A DNA stretch of 64,000 bases, taken from positions 62,001-126,000 of the forward strand of contig CAZUNG010000001.1 of the NCBI GenBank assembly GCA_964621905.1, read 5' to 3'. Under the pieces are notes generated by a model. That model was not told the origin of the DNA. It saw nothing but the letters and a program-made list of their open reading frames with translations, and did no database searches. Origin of the DNA: Ruminococcus_G sp964621905. Lineage in GTDB: Bacteria > Bacillota > Clostridia > Lachnospirales > Lachnospiraceae. Positions 35,180-44,092 of this stretch are shown piece by piece; the stretch's first letter is position 1, and each line of letters starts with the position of its first letter. The position numbers were made by a program, and so were the translations under genes.

Positions 35180-35911
35180 ATGGGCGTAATTTCAATGAAA
35201 CAACTTTTAGAAGCAGGTGTTCATTTTGGACATCAGACAAGAAGATGGAACCCGAAAATGGCGGAGTACATCTACACAGAAAGAAACGGTATCTATATCA
35301 TCGACCTTCAGAAATCTGTAGGAATGGTTGACGATGCATATAAAGCAGTTTCTGATATCGTTGCTGACGGTGGTACCATTCTGTTTGTTGGAACGAAAAA
35401 ACAGGCGCAGGATGCAATCAAAGCAGAATCAGAGCGTTGTGGAATGTTCTATGTAAATGAGAGATGGCTGGGCGGTATGCTGACAAACTTCAAAACCATC
35501 CAGAGCAGAATCAGAAGACTGAAAGAAATTGAAGAAATGCAGGAAGATGGAACATTTGATGTTCTTCCTAAAAAAGAAGTTATTGAACTGAAAAAAGAAC
35601 TGTCCAAGCTTCAGAAAAACCTGGGCGGTATTAAAGAAATGAAAAAAGTTCCGGATGCGATCTTCATCGTAGACCCGAAAAAAGAGAGAATTTGTGTTCA
35701 GGAAGCACATACACTGGGGATTCCGCTGATCGGTATCTGTGATACAAACTGTGATCCGGAAGAACTGGATTATGTAATTCCGGGCAACGACGATGCAATC
35801 CGTGCAGTAAAACTGATTGTTGCTAAAATGGCAGACGCTGTTATCGAGGCAAAACAGGGTGAAGCCAACGAAGAAGAGTTCGCAGAAGAAGCAGAAGCAG
35901 CAGAGGAATAA
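35180..35911 (+). CDS. rpsB: 30S ribosomal protein S2
   Basis: This small-subunit ribosomal protein has 243 residues. The opening SMKQLLEAGVHFGHQTRRWNPKM and the later NERWLGGMLTNF and PDAIFIVD segments are family signatures. The C-terminus is an acidic tail. The start is ATG 35180, with AAAAGGAG upstream; the open frame reaches back to 35039 but covers the promoter and leader. tsf follows 31 bases on, the standard rpsB-tsf operon. Confidence 0.98.
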   Translation: MGVISMKQLLEAGVHFGHQTRRWNPKMAEYIYTERNGIYIIDLQKSVGMVDDAYKAVSDIVADGGTILFVGTKKQAQDAIKAESERCGMFYVNERWLGGMLTNFKTIQSRIRRLKEIEEMQEDGTFDVLPKKEVIELKKELSKLQKNLGGIKEMKKVPDAIFIVDPKKERICVQEAHTLGIPLIGICDTNCDPEELDYVIPGNDDAIRAVKLIVAKMADAVIEAKQGEANEEEFAEEAEAAEE

Positions 35912-35942
35912 TTACAACAAGTCAATCAGGAGGGAAATCATA

Positions 35943-36881
35943 ATGGCTATTACAGCAGCAATGGTTAAAGAATTAAGAGAAATCAGCGGCGCTGGTATGA
36001 TGGACTGTAAGAAAGCTCTTACAGAGACAGAAGGCGATATGGATAAGGCAATGGAGTTCTTGAGAGAAAAGGGACTTGCCACTGCTCAGAAAAAAGCAGG
36101 AAGAATTGCAGCAGAAGGTATCGTAATGTTAAAAGTTTCTGAAGACAGCAAGAAAGCAGTTGCCGTAGAAGTAAATGCAGAGACAGACTTCGTTGCAAAG
36201 AACGAAAAATTCCAGGCTTACGTGGCACAGGTTGCTGAGCAGGCAATGGATACTACTGCAGCAGATATCGAAGCATTCCTGGCAGAGCCATGGAAGTTCG
36301 AGATCTCTCAGACTGTTTCAGAAGCACTGGCACATCAGATTGCAACAATCGGTGAAAACATGAACATCCGCCGTTTTGCTCAGGTTACAGAGGAAAACGG
36401 TATGGTTTCCGCTTACACTCACATGGGCGGAAAAATTGGAGTTCTGGTTGATGTCGTAACAGACGTTGTCAATGATGCCGTAAAAGAGATGGCTAAAAAT
36501 ATTGCAATGCAGGTTGCAGCTCTGAAACCACAGTATACAAACAGCTCAGAAATCAGCGAAGAATATATCGCTCATGAGAAAGAAATTCTGCTGGCTCAGA
36601 TCATGAATGATCCGAAAGAATCCCAGAAACCGGAAAAAGTGATTCAGGGAATGATAAACGGACGTATCAATAAAGAGCTGAAAGAAATCTGCCTGCTTGA
36701 TCAGGTATATGTAAAAGCGGAAGACGGAAAACAGTCTGTCAGCAAATATGTGGAAGAAGTTGCAAAAGCGAATGGTGCCAATATCACCATCAAAGGATTT
36801 GTACGCTTTGAGACAGGTGAAGGAATCGAGAAAAAAGAAGAAGATTTTGCAGCTGAAGTTGCAAAACAGATGGGAAAGTAA
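35943..36881 (+). CDS. tsf: Elongation factor Ts
   Basis: EF-Ts exchanges GDP for GTP on EF-Tu. It has 312 residues. The N-terminal signature VKELREISGAGMMDCKKAL is followed by TETDFVAKNEKF in the core. The start ATG 35943 is behind AGGAGGGAA. The protein is slightly longer than the E. coli form in its coiled-coil region, as usual for Firmicutes. A terminator with a T5 run follows at 36905-36957. Confidence 0.97.
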   Translation: MAITAAMVKELREISGAGMMDCKKALTETEGDMDKAMEFLREKGLATAQKKAGRIAAEGIVMLKVSEDSKKAVAVEVNAETDFVAKNEKFQAYVAQVAEQAMDTTAADIEAFLAEPWKFEISQTVSEALAHQIATIGENMNIRRFAQVTEENGMVSAYTHMGGKIGVLVDVVTDVVNDAVKEMAKNIAMQVAALKPQYTNSSEISEEYIAHEKEILLAQIMNDPKESQKPEKVIQGMINGRINKELKEICLLDQVYVKAEDGKQSVSKYVEEVAKANGANITIKGFVRFETGEGIEKKEEDFAAEVAKQMGK

Positions 36882-36904
36882 TCGGAGTTTCATAATATGA
36901 ATGT

Positions 36905-36957
36905 CAAGCCCTTGCAGATGGCGTAAATACGCTGTCTGTGAGGGCTTTGTGTTTTTG
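36905..36957 (+). terminator. Intrinsic terminator after tsf
   Basis: AAGCCCT (36906-36912) pairs with AGGGCTT (36941-36947); CAGA/TCTG and GCGT/ACGC extend the stem with small internal loops and an AAAT cap. T5 follows at 36952-36956. The GntR gene on the other strand ends only about 40 bases away. Confidence 0.8.
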
Positions 36958-36997
36958 CTTGTTTGAGATCGCTGTCAGATTTCCATCGTTTTTGCAA

Positions 36998-38461
36998 CTA
37001 GTATTTTTCTGGAATCCGAATATTAGCTACACTATGAAACTTATATTTTTCTAACATATGCTTCTTCATACGAACCAAATTGTAACGGTAACAATCTGCT
37101 ATGCCATCAGCAAAGGAGCTCGCATCCCCTTTCTCTAACTGCTGAAACGCTAGAATGACTTGCTTGTTGAGATGTGAAAGCGTATGTTTCTTGGACGGAT
37201 AATAAGCAAAATGGTGTCCCCATTCAAGAAGAAGATTGGTTTTGGATAATATAACAGAGAAAGGTTCTAACGTGGTATGTTTCATTATGGCTTCCAAAAT
37301 AGCTGTTAAATGAATAGAGCCAGAAGAAGTAAATCCGTCTGCTAACCCGTCCAGTTCCGCTTTCGTAAACTGCGGAGCTGCGGCTAAAGCTGCCGGGCGA
37401 ATAATTAGTACCATTAGCTGTAAGGCATGAAGGTAACGTAATGCCTTTTCTACATATCCGGAATTAAGAGCCAGCTGATGAAGTTTAGAATCGTCCGGTT
37501 CTATAACTATAGTGCCTTTACCATTTAACGTCTTTACGAAACCTCGCTGTTCTAGTTCAGACAATGCCTTTCTGACTGTCGATAAAGAGACATCATACTG
37601 ATTAGCCAGCTGCTTTTCATATGGAAGATACATTCCCACAGGATATTCACCAAGACCGATTTTTAGATTTATGTCATCAACAATTTTTGAGTAATAATAA
37701 TCCTGACCACGCATGGGATTCCACGAAAACTTCAAACCAGTCTGTGAAGGACATTTTGGCGTTGTATCTGACAGGTAATTTAACGTATTTTCAATAGAAT
37801 CCGTGAGTTTTTGGTATATATTTGATAACTGATTGTATTTTGTGAGTGGATCATTGCCTTTTAATAGATCGATAATAACACTGGTCACAGATACAGATCC
37901 CTGTAAAAAGTGCTTGGCGAAATAGGGACAATCTTCTGTAAAGAATGCAAGTTTATTATAAAGGCCAAAGGTAGAATACAGTTCGCTGAATAGGGAATTA
38001 CCACCGATTCTTAATATATCATATCCCAATTTAGAAGGAGATGACCATCCACCTGAAGTATGTCCCAAGCGCAGTGCTTTCATCGCCTGTTGATAGTGGG
38101 GCATGATCTCCACATCACACCCCTGCAAAGCAAAAACTATAAGTGAAGGCAGTATTAGAGCAAAAGTCTGATATACCTGTAAAATGCCTTCCTTTTGTTT
38201 TAAAATCTCAAAAACAGTATTTGATGAAGGACAAGTATCTTTTTTTGAAACAACAATTGGTGCAAGACGCGGCTGAATATCAACCAGTCCTTCGGCCCGC
38301 AATGCGTCAAAGACACGGTTAATCGTATATCTGCTTACATGAAATTGCTCGCAATACATCCTTGAAGAAGGCAAGGCATTTCCAGGAGGTATTTGGCCCT
38401 CCAAAATACACTGCTTAATTTCATTATATACAAATGTAAATTTTGTTTCTTGTGGTTTCAT
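36998..38461 (-). CDS. GntR-type regulator with two winged-helix domains
   Basis: This 487-residue protein carries two GntR-like winged helices instead of one. The first (about residues 5-72) reads IPPGNALPSSRMYCEQF and VSRYTINRVFDAL. The second (about 225-300) reads YPVGMYLPYEKQLANQY and VSLSTVRKALSELEQRGF followed by GKGTIVI. The remaining parts, about 150 residues between them and 185 after the second, are alpha-helical and do not look like the usual FadR, HutC or MocR ligand domains. The start is ATG 38461 with GGGAGG just upstream on its strand. It diverges from the REC-HD-GYP-GGDEF gene with about 160 bases between, so it probably controls that operon. Base composition is AT-richer than the flanks. 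Confidence 0.83.
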   Translation of the reverse strand: MKPQETKFTFVYNEIKQCILEGQIPPGNALPSSRMYCEQFHVSRYTINRVFDALRAEGLVDIQPRLAPIVVSKKDTCPSSNTVFEILKQKEGILQVYQTFALILPSLIVFALQGCDVEIMPHYQQAMKALRLGHTSGGWSSPSKLGYDILRIGGNSLFSELYSTFGLYNKLAFFTEDCPYFAKHFLQGSVSVTSVIIDLLKGNDPLTKYNQLSNIYQKLTDSIENTLNYLSDTTPKCPSQTGLKFSWNPMRGQDYYYSKIVDDINLKIGLGEYPVGMYLPYEKQLANQYDVSLSTVRKALSELEQRGFVKTLNGKGTIVIEPDDSKLHQLALNSGYVEKALRYLHALQLMVLIIRPAALAAAPQFTKAELDGLADGFTSSGSIHLTAILEAIMKHTTLEPFSVILSKTNLLLEWGHHFAYYPSKKHTLSHLNKQVILAFQQLEKGDASSFADGIADCYRYNLVRMKKHMLEKYKFHSVANIRIPEKY

Positions 38462-38623
38462 AACTCGCCTCCCGTCTGTCTGAATTATATCATGATGAAT
38501 TCCTTTTGTCAGTATCAAAAAGCATAAACCTATTTGCACACCTTACCAATATGGATGTTGCCAGTTTGCAAGGATGACATTTATAATAAAATTGTAAAAT
38601 TATTAGGAAAGAGTTTGAGTATC

Positions 38624-40276
38624 ATGGAGAAACAAAAAATATTAATTGTTGACGATTCAGAAATGAATCGTGCTCTTTTAGCAGACATCCTGGAAGAACA
38701 ATACGATGTGGTAGAGGCTGATAATGGGGTAGAAGCAATTTCTCTCCTTTCAAGGCAAAGAACAGATTTTTCCCTTTTGCTTCTGGATATTATGATGCCT
38801 AAAATGGATGGATTTGAAGTCTTAACTTACATAAACAAATACCACTGGAATGACACTCTTGCAGTTATTATGATTTCTGCTGATGATTCCCCCGCGAATA
38901 TAAAGCGGGCATACGATTTGGGGGCTTTCGACTATATCAGCCGTCCTTTTGATTCGACCATTGTCCAACGCCGAATTTCTAATACGATGTTTTTATATGC
39001 AAGGCAGCAGCGTCTTGAGAAAATTATCGCAGAACAGTTTTATGAACAGGAAAAAAATAATGAGCTGATGATCTCAATCCTGTCTCACATTGTGGAATTC
39101 CGCAATGGAGAGAGCGGCCTGCATATATTGCATGTTAATACCATTACAAAATATTTGCTAAAGCAATTGGTACAGCTTACAGATCAATATCCTCTGTCTA
39201 AAGCAGATATTTCATTAATCAGCACTGCTTCAGCGCTGCATGATATTGGGAAAATCTCAATTCCAGATACAATATTGAACAAACCCGGACGTCTTACGGC
39301 AGAGGAATTTGAAGTGATAAAAACTCACTCAATGGTTGGTGCCAATATGCTGTTAGAACTGCCCATTGAGCAACAGGAAGCTCCGCTTGTCAAAATGGCT
39401 TTTGAGATTTGTCGATGGCATCACGAAAGGTTTGATGGCAATGGTTATCCGGATGGATTACAGGGAGAAGAAATACCCATATCTGCCCAGGTGGTTGCGC
39501 TGGCTGATGTATATGATGCCTTGATCAGTAAACGATGTTATAAGAAAGCTTATTCACATGAAGAAGCTTTGAAAATGATTTTGGAAGGACAATGTGGTAT
39601 CTTTAATCCTACTCTTTTACTGTGCCTGCAAGAAATTGCAGATACACTTGAAAGTGAGCTTATGGATCCCTCCACTGAACAAGAGACTAAAAATATTCAG
39701 GATATAAGAAATAAAATAGACTACGACAGGCTGTTTTCCTATGAAAAATACACCTTCCTGTCTCGCAAACAGCGAGATCTGCAACTATTATATATTGACT
39801 CCTTAACCAGTGTCTACAATCGCCGTTATTATGACGAACACTTTCAAGGGGCAGATGGTATTCAGGCAATGGCCGTAATCGATGTAGATAATTTCAAGCA
39901 CATCAATGATAATTATGGCCACGATGCAGGCGATACCGGATTGCAAAACATTGCAAAAACTGTTTTATCCTGTGTACGAAAAACTGATGCCGTTATCCGT
40001 TATGGGGGCGATGAATTTCTAATTATCTTTGACAGTATACCTGCAGATATATTTGAGAAAAAGCTGGAGAGGATCAGGCACTCTGTTGATCGCCTGATCA
40101 TGGAAGACCATCCCGAACTACATATGTCTGTCAGCATAGGCGGAGCATATGGAATAGGAACCACAAAAAAACTCTTTAAAGCTGCGGACCATATGAGGTA
40201 TCTTTCAAAAAAAGCAAAAAATCAGGTGACCGTATGTTTTCTGGACGAGAAAGAGGGGAGTACAGACAACAATTAA
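38624..40276 (+). CDS. Response regulator REC-HD-GYP-GGDEF
   Basis: This 550-residue cytoplasmic c-di-GMP protein carries both opposing activities. The REC domain (about 5-122) has phospho-acceptor Asp55 in LLLDIMMP. HD-GYP (about 150-335) has HD at 206-207 in HDIGKISIPD and DGNGYPDG near 271-278, intact for c-di-GMP hydrolysis. The GGDEF domain (about 395-545) has GGDEF at 461-465 and FKHINDNYGHDAGD, consistent with an active cyclase. Phosphorylation of REC would presumably set the balance. The start is ATG 38624 with AGGAAAGAG upstream; the open frame extends back to 38534. The Hpt gene follows 15 bases on. The order REC-HD-GYP matches the larger protein at 49977 residue for residue at D55 and H206. 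Confidence 0.92.
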   Translation: MEKQKILIVDDSEMNRALLADILEEQYDVVEADNGVEAISLLSRQRTDFSLLLLDIMMPKMDGFEVLTYINKYHWNDTLAVIMISADDSPANIKRAYDLGAFDYISRPFDSTIVQRRISNTMFLYARQQRLEKIIAEQFYEQEKNNELMISILSHIVEFRNGESGLHILHVNTITKYLLKQLVQLTDQYPLSKADISLISTASALHDIGKISIPDTILNKPGRLTAEEFEVIKTHSMVGANMLLELPIEQQEAPLVKMAFEICRWHHERFDGNGYPDGLQGEEIPISAQVVALADVYDALISKRCYKKAYSHEEALKMILEGQCGIFNPTLLLCLQEIADTLESELMDPSTEQETKNIQDIRNKIDYDRLFSYEKYTFLSRKQRDLQLLYIDSLTSVYNRRYYDEHFQGADGIQAMAVIDVDNFKHINDNYGHDAGDTGLQNIAKTVLSCVRKTDAVIRYGGDEFLIIFDSIPADIFEKKLERIRHSVDRLIMEDHPELHMSVSIGGAYGIGTTKKLFKAADHMRYLSKKAKNQVTVCFLDEKEGSTDNN

Positions 40277-40291
40277 AAAGGAGAAATTGTG

Positions 40292-40657
40292 ATGATGAAT
40301 CTAAAAGATTGTTATATAATATTTGGCGGCGATTTTGATGAGGTATTGGGCAGGCTGCGGCGTGAACAGACCGTTCAGAAATTTGTATACAAATTCCTGG
40401 ACGATAAAAGCTTCCACTTGTTTCAAGCAGCTATGGGTAATAAGGACTATGAAGAGGCGCTAAGAGCCGTCCATACGCTCAAAGGAATTTGTCAAAATCT
40501 TTCTTTTACCAGATTGTCTGAAAGCAGTAGTTTGGTAACAAAGGCATTAAAAGAAAACGATTGGAATAAGGCTGTGGATATGATGCCGGAATTATCGAAG
40601 GATTACTATGAAATAATCAATGTTATGAATGCGTTTAAGAGTTCCAAGGAGGAATAG
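40292..40657 (+). CDS. Histidine phosphotransfer (Hpt) protein
   Basis: This is a small helical protein of about 121 residues. The phospho-accepting site is His61 in AVHTLKGICQNL, the standard Hpt motif (HxLKG). It carries phosphate between a hybrid kinase receiver and a final response regulator. It sits between such a regulator (38624) and a hybrid kinase (40663) with gaps of 15 and 5 bases, so all three parts of a phosphorelay are in one operon. The start is ATG 40292 after AAAAGGAG; GTG 40289 and ATG 40295 are near alternatives. Confidence 0.88.
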   Translation: MMNLKDCYIIFGGDFDEVLGRLRREQTVQKFVYKFLDDKSFHLFQAAMGNKDYEEALRAVHTLKGICQNLSFTRLSESSSLVTKALKENDWNKAVDMMPELSKDYYEIINVMNAFKSSKEE

Positions 40658-40662
40658 CATCA

Positions 40663-43218
40663 ATGGAGGACAACAAAAAGAAGAATTCTACAACACGTTT
40701 TCTAATATGCAGTTTCATTGGGCTTTTGATCTTTAGCATTATTATTTTCGGTCTGCTCGGAATTTATATGAGCCGAAAAAGTAAAAAGACTGTTTATGAA
40801 ATTGGAAATATTTATATGTCCGGTATGAATGAACAAATGTCCAGGCACTTTGAAACTGTGATTAAATTGCGTTTTGATCAGGTCAGCGGCGTTGTTTCTG
40901 TTGTATCAACTGATAACAACGACAGGGAAGATCTATATGAGGAACTCATTTACAGGGCGCAGGTCAGGGGTTTTGACTATTTAGCGCTTTGTTCTGCCAA
41001 GGGGGATTTTCAGACACTGTATGGACAACCCATACAGCCACTTAACCCGGAACCTTTTGTAGAAGCATTATTACAGGGAGAACGGAGAGTCGCTGTAGGT
41101 GTCGATTCTGCCGGAAAGGAAGTGGCATTGTTTGGCATTGACGCTGCTTATCCGATGCACAATGGCGATAAGAGCACTGGCCTGATTGCAGCTGTTCCAC
41201 TGGAATATATTACCGATTTCCTTTCCTTAGAAGATGAAGGGCAGCTGTTGTATTATCATATTATCAGACCAGACGGCAGTTTTGTGATACAGAACCATAA
41301 CACGGAGTTGTGGTATTTCTTTGAACAACTACAAAAGCAGCTTGATTCTGCAGAAAATGAGCTATCTGTAGAAAATTCTATTAAAAAATTTGGTGCTGCG
41401 CTAAAAAATCAGGAAGAATATGCCACAACATTTGAAGTAAATGGTGAAGAACGGCAAATATACGGTATATCATTACCCTATTCTGAGTGGTATTTAGTAT
41501 CGGTAATGCCTTATAGTATATTGGACGATGCCATAAACAAACTGAGCAGCCAGCGTATGTTCATGACATTATTGTCCTGTGCGTCTATTTTGATGATTCT
41601 AACATTGATTTTTCTTCGGTATTTCTCCATAACCCGTTCTCAGGTGCATGAATTGGAGAGGGCCCGGCAGGCGGCGCTTGAAGCGAATAAAGCCAAAAGC
41701 GAATTTTTAGCAAATATGAGCCATGATATCCGTACACCCATGAATGCAATCGTAGGCATGACCGCAATTGCCACAGCCCATATAGATGATCAGAAACAGG
41801 TACAGAATTGTCTTAGAAAAATTACATTATCGAGTAAACATTTATTAGGGCTGATCAATGATGTCTTGGATATGTCTAAAATTGAAAGTGGTAAATTAAC
41901 GTTAACAACAGAACAAATATCATTAAAGGAAGTTGTTGAAGGAATTGTTAATATTATGCAGCCACAGATTAAGACAAAAAAGCAGGCTTTTGACATACAT
42001 GTTGAAAATATTCTGACAGAAAATGTGTGGTGCGACGGTGTCCGTTTGAATCAGGTTTTGCTAAATCTCTTATCGAATGCAACAAAGTATACACCGGAGG
42101 GCGGTTCGATACAAACATCCTTTTCCGAAGAAAAATCTCCAAAAGGAGAACGCTATGTCCGAATCCATATCAAGGTCAAGGATAACGGAATTGGTATGTC
42201 GCCGGATTTTCTAAAAAAAATATATGAATCCTATAGCCGTGCGGATGAAACCAGAATACATAAAACGGAGGGCGCCGGTTTGGGAATGGCGATTACTAAG
42301 TACATTGTGGATGCAATGGAAGGAACCATAGATATAAAAAGTGAGCCTGGTAAAGGTACCGAATTTCTTCTGACGTTTGATTTTGAAAAAGCGGATGCAG
42401 TAGAAATGGATATGGTTCTTCCACCCTGGAATATGCTGGTGGTTGATGATGACGAATTATTATGTCAGACAGCTATGGTCACACTAAAAGCCATCGGAAT
42501 AAAAGCTGAATGGACATTAAGCGGTGAAAAGGCAATAGAACTGGTAATCCAACACCACGTAAAGAGAGAGGATTATCAAATGATTCTATTGGATTGGAAA
42601 CTGCCTGGCATGAATGGGATTCAGGTGGCAAAAGAAATCCGGAAAAGTCTGGGGGACGAAGTGCCGATTCTGCTGATTTCTGCATACGACTGGAGTGAAT
42701 TTGAAGCGGAGGCCCGTGAAGCGGGTATCAGTGGTTTTATTTCCAAGCCTCTTTTTAAATCTACGCTGTATCATGCTTTGCGTCAGTATATGAACGTTGA
42801 AACAGAACATGACCAAACATTGAACCAAAATATTGATCTGACTGGCTGCCGTATCTTGCTTGCAGAAGATAATGAACTTAACTGGGAGGTTGCAAGTGAA
42901 CTATTGTCTGACTTGGGTATAGAACTGGACTGGGCAGAAGATGGCCTGATCTGTGTGGATAAGTTTCAAAAATCACCAGCGGGGTATTACGATGCCATTC
43001 TTATGGATATCCGCATGCCGCATATGACAGGGTATGAGGCCACAAAAGCACTCCGGGGACTCAACCATCCTGATGCCCTATCTATTCCAATTATAGCTAT
43101 GAGTGCAGATGTTTTTTCTGACGACATACAACGCTGCTACGAGTGCAGTATGAATGCCCATATAGCAAAGCCAATCAATGTTTTAGAATTCACTCGCTTG
43201 TTAAAAAGATATCTATAA
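40663..43218 (+). CDS. Hybrid sensor histidine kinase with two receiver domains
   Basis: This 851-residue membrane sensor has a first helix at about 12-34, then an extracytoplasmic sensor of roughly 250 residues resembling a dCache fold, and a second helix near 300-322. The HisKA box SHDIRTPMNAIV has the phospho-His at residue 354. The HATPase follows (NLLSNATKYT, DNGIGM, GAGLGMAI). Two receiver domains end the protein: REC1 with Asp644 in LLDWKLPG and REC2 with Asp782 in LMDIRMPH. With the Hpt protein upstream it forms a His-Asp-His-Asp relay whose likely output is the REC-HD-GYP-GGDEF protein. The signal is unknown. The start ATG 40663 follows AAGGAGG. A terminator hairpin follows. Confidence 0.92.
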   Translation: MEDNKKKNSTTRFLICSFIGLLIFSIIIFGLLGIYMSRKSKKTVYEIGNIYMSGMNEQMSRHFETVIKLRFDQVSGVVSVVSTDNNDREDLYEELIYRAQVRGFDYLALCSAKGDFQTLYGQPIQPLNPEPFVEALLQGERRVAVGVDSAGKEVALFGIDAAYPMHNGDKSTGLIAAVPLEYITDFLSLEDEGQLLYYHIIRPDGSFVIQNHNTELWYFFEQLQKQLDSAENELSVENSIKKFGAALKNQEEYATTFEVNGEERQIYGISLPYSEWYLVSVMPYSILDDAINKLSSQRMFMTLLSCASILMILTLIFLRYFSITRSQVHELERARQAALEANKAKSEFLANMSHDIRTPMNAIVGMTAIATAHIDDQKQVQNCLRKITLSSKHLLGLINDVLDMSKIESGKLTLTTEQISLKEVVEGIVNIMQPQIKTKKQAFDIHVENILTENVWCDGVRLNQVLLNLLSNATKYTPEGGSIQTSFSEEKSPKGERYVRIHIKVKDNGIGMSPDFLKKIYESYSRADETRIHKTEGAGLGMAITKYIVDAMEGTIDIKSEPGKGTEFLLTFDFEKADAVEMDMVLPPWNMLVVDDDELLCQTAMVTLKAIGIKAEWTLSGEKAIELVIQHHVKREDYQMILLDWKLPGMNGIQVAKEIRKSLGDEVPILLISAYDWSEFEAEAREAGISGFISKPLFKSTLYHALRQYMNVETEHDQTLNQNIDLTGCRILLAEDNELNWEVASELLSDLGIELDWAEDGLICVDKFQKSPAGYYDAILMDIRMPHMTGYEATKALRGLNHPDALSIPIIAMSADVFSDDIQRCYECSMNAHIAKPINVLEFTRLLKRYL

Positions 43219-43230
43219 AAATCCGACCCT

Positions 43231-43264
43231 AAAAGCGCGTGTCTGATGGCATGCGCTTTTATAT
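43231..43264 (+). terminator. Terminator of signalling operon
   Basis: AAAAGCGCGTG (43231-43241) pairs with CATGCGCTTTT (43250-43260) around an 8-base loop, one G-U pair, with the T run in the 3' arm. Confidence 0.75.
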
Positions 43265-43354
43265 GTGTGCCAAGCATGGCACTAATCCAGCCAGAAAAAG
43301 TCTAGCCACGGGTATTTACCGCCAAGTGCAGCGGAGCGAACGTTGGTGTCAGTA

Positions 43355-43720
43355 ATGGCAGTGAAACAGACCGCAGGCAGAGATCCCTTTGGGGAGCTCG
43401 CTCCCAAGTTTGCAGAATTAAATGATGATGTATTGTTTGGCGAGGTATGGAGCAGAGAGGGGGGAACTGTCTCTGCGAGACTGCAGTCTGGTAACTGTGG
43501 CGGCATTGATGGCTCAGGGATTGGTGGATTCTTCTTTTCAGTACCATCTGGAAAGTGCGAAGAAGAACGGAATCACCAAAACAGAGATTGCAGAGCTCCT
43601 CACCCACGCTGCCTTCTGTGCGGGAGGGCCCCAAAATAGTCGGTATGTGGAATGGCAAAGAAGAGTTTTCATTTCCTGAAATCAGGAAAAATCTCTGAGG
43701 AAGTAATAACTATCATGAAC
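43355..43720 (+). pseudogene. Carboxymuconolactone decarboxylase family, frameshifted
   Basis: The reading MAVKQTAGRDPFGELAPKFAEL from 43355 breaks at a run of six Gs (43459-43464); one base fewer there restores ELSLRDCSLVTVAALMAQG and KKNGITKTEIAELLTHAAF in the next frame. The C-terminal end is disrupted again after AFCAGGP, where a different frame shows PKIVGMWNGKEEF. These are segments of a small CMD/AhpD-like protein, here broken at two points. A single homopolymer error could explain the first break but not the second. No clear SD precedes it. CMD proteins are often partners of flavin or quinone reductases, and a flavin reductase lies downstream. Confidence 0.7.
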
Positions 43721-43872
43721 AGGGAAGAAATGGAAAAACAATAAACTGATTTACGATAATATGGAATGCTTATCCAAAACGTGATATAATCAAATAATAC
43801 ACAACGTGAGCAGGATACCCCTTGTCAAAAACTGATGGGTAACAAAGATATGATTTCATACTGGGGCCAGGG
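43721..43872. other. Non-coding stretch with extended -10 element
   Basis: No gene is seen. TGATATAAT at 43782-43790 matches an extended -10 promoter with a weak -35. It would transcribe toward the GntR remnant and the reductase operon. Confidence 0.35.
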
Positions 43873-44040
43873 ATGGAAAAGAACAATGAGCTGAATGAAT
43901 TGATTTGCGAATGCTATGAATCACGTATCCTCTTCGGGGTATACAGGTACGGTGAACAATTATAGTCGATACCACAAATCTGCACTTCGTTTAGGGCCCC
44001 CGGAGTACCGTACAAATTGCGTTAAACAGATAGAAACGTA
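43873..44040 (+). pseudogene. N-terminal remnant of a GntR-type regulator
   Basis: A 30-codon frame from ATG 43873 ends at TAG 43963. Its end ESRILFGVYRYGEQL followed past the stop by SIPQICTSFR resembles the start of a GntR winged helix (x-x-I-x-x-G-x-Y-x-x-G-x-x-L-P-S-I). After that the frame shifts (RLGPPEYRTNCVKQIE in another frame) and the rest of the regulator is gone. This suggests the reductase-aconitase X operon once had its own regulator here. The match is short, so the family call is tentative. Confidence 0.5.
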
Positions 44041-44092
44041 TTAACTGAGCAGGTATTTTGACGGCATCATTATTATGTGAGGGGGAATGAAG

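Noticed and set aside
38462..38623. Strong sigma-70 promoter pair between the divergent regulator and response regulator genes
   Set aside because: The region is AT-rich with several partial matches, but none has both hexamers at good spacing, so no promoter was called.
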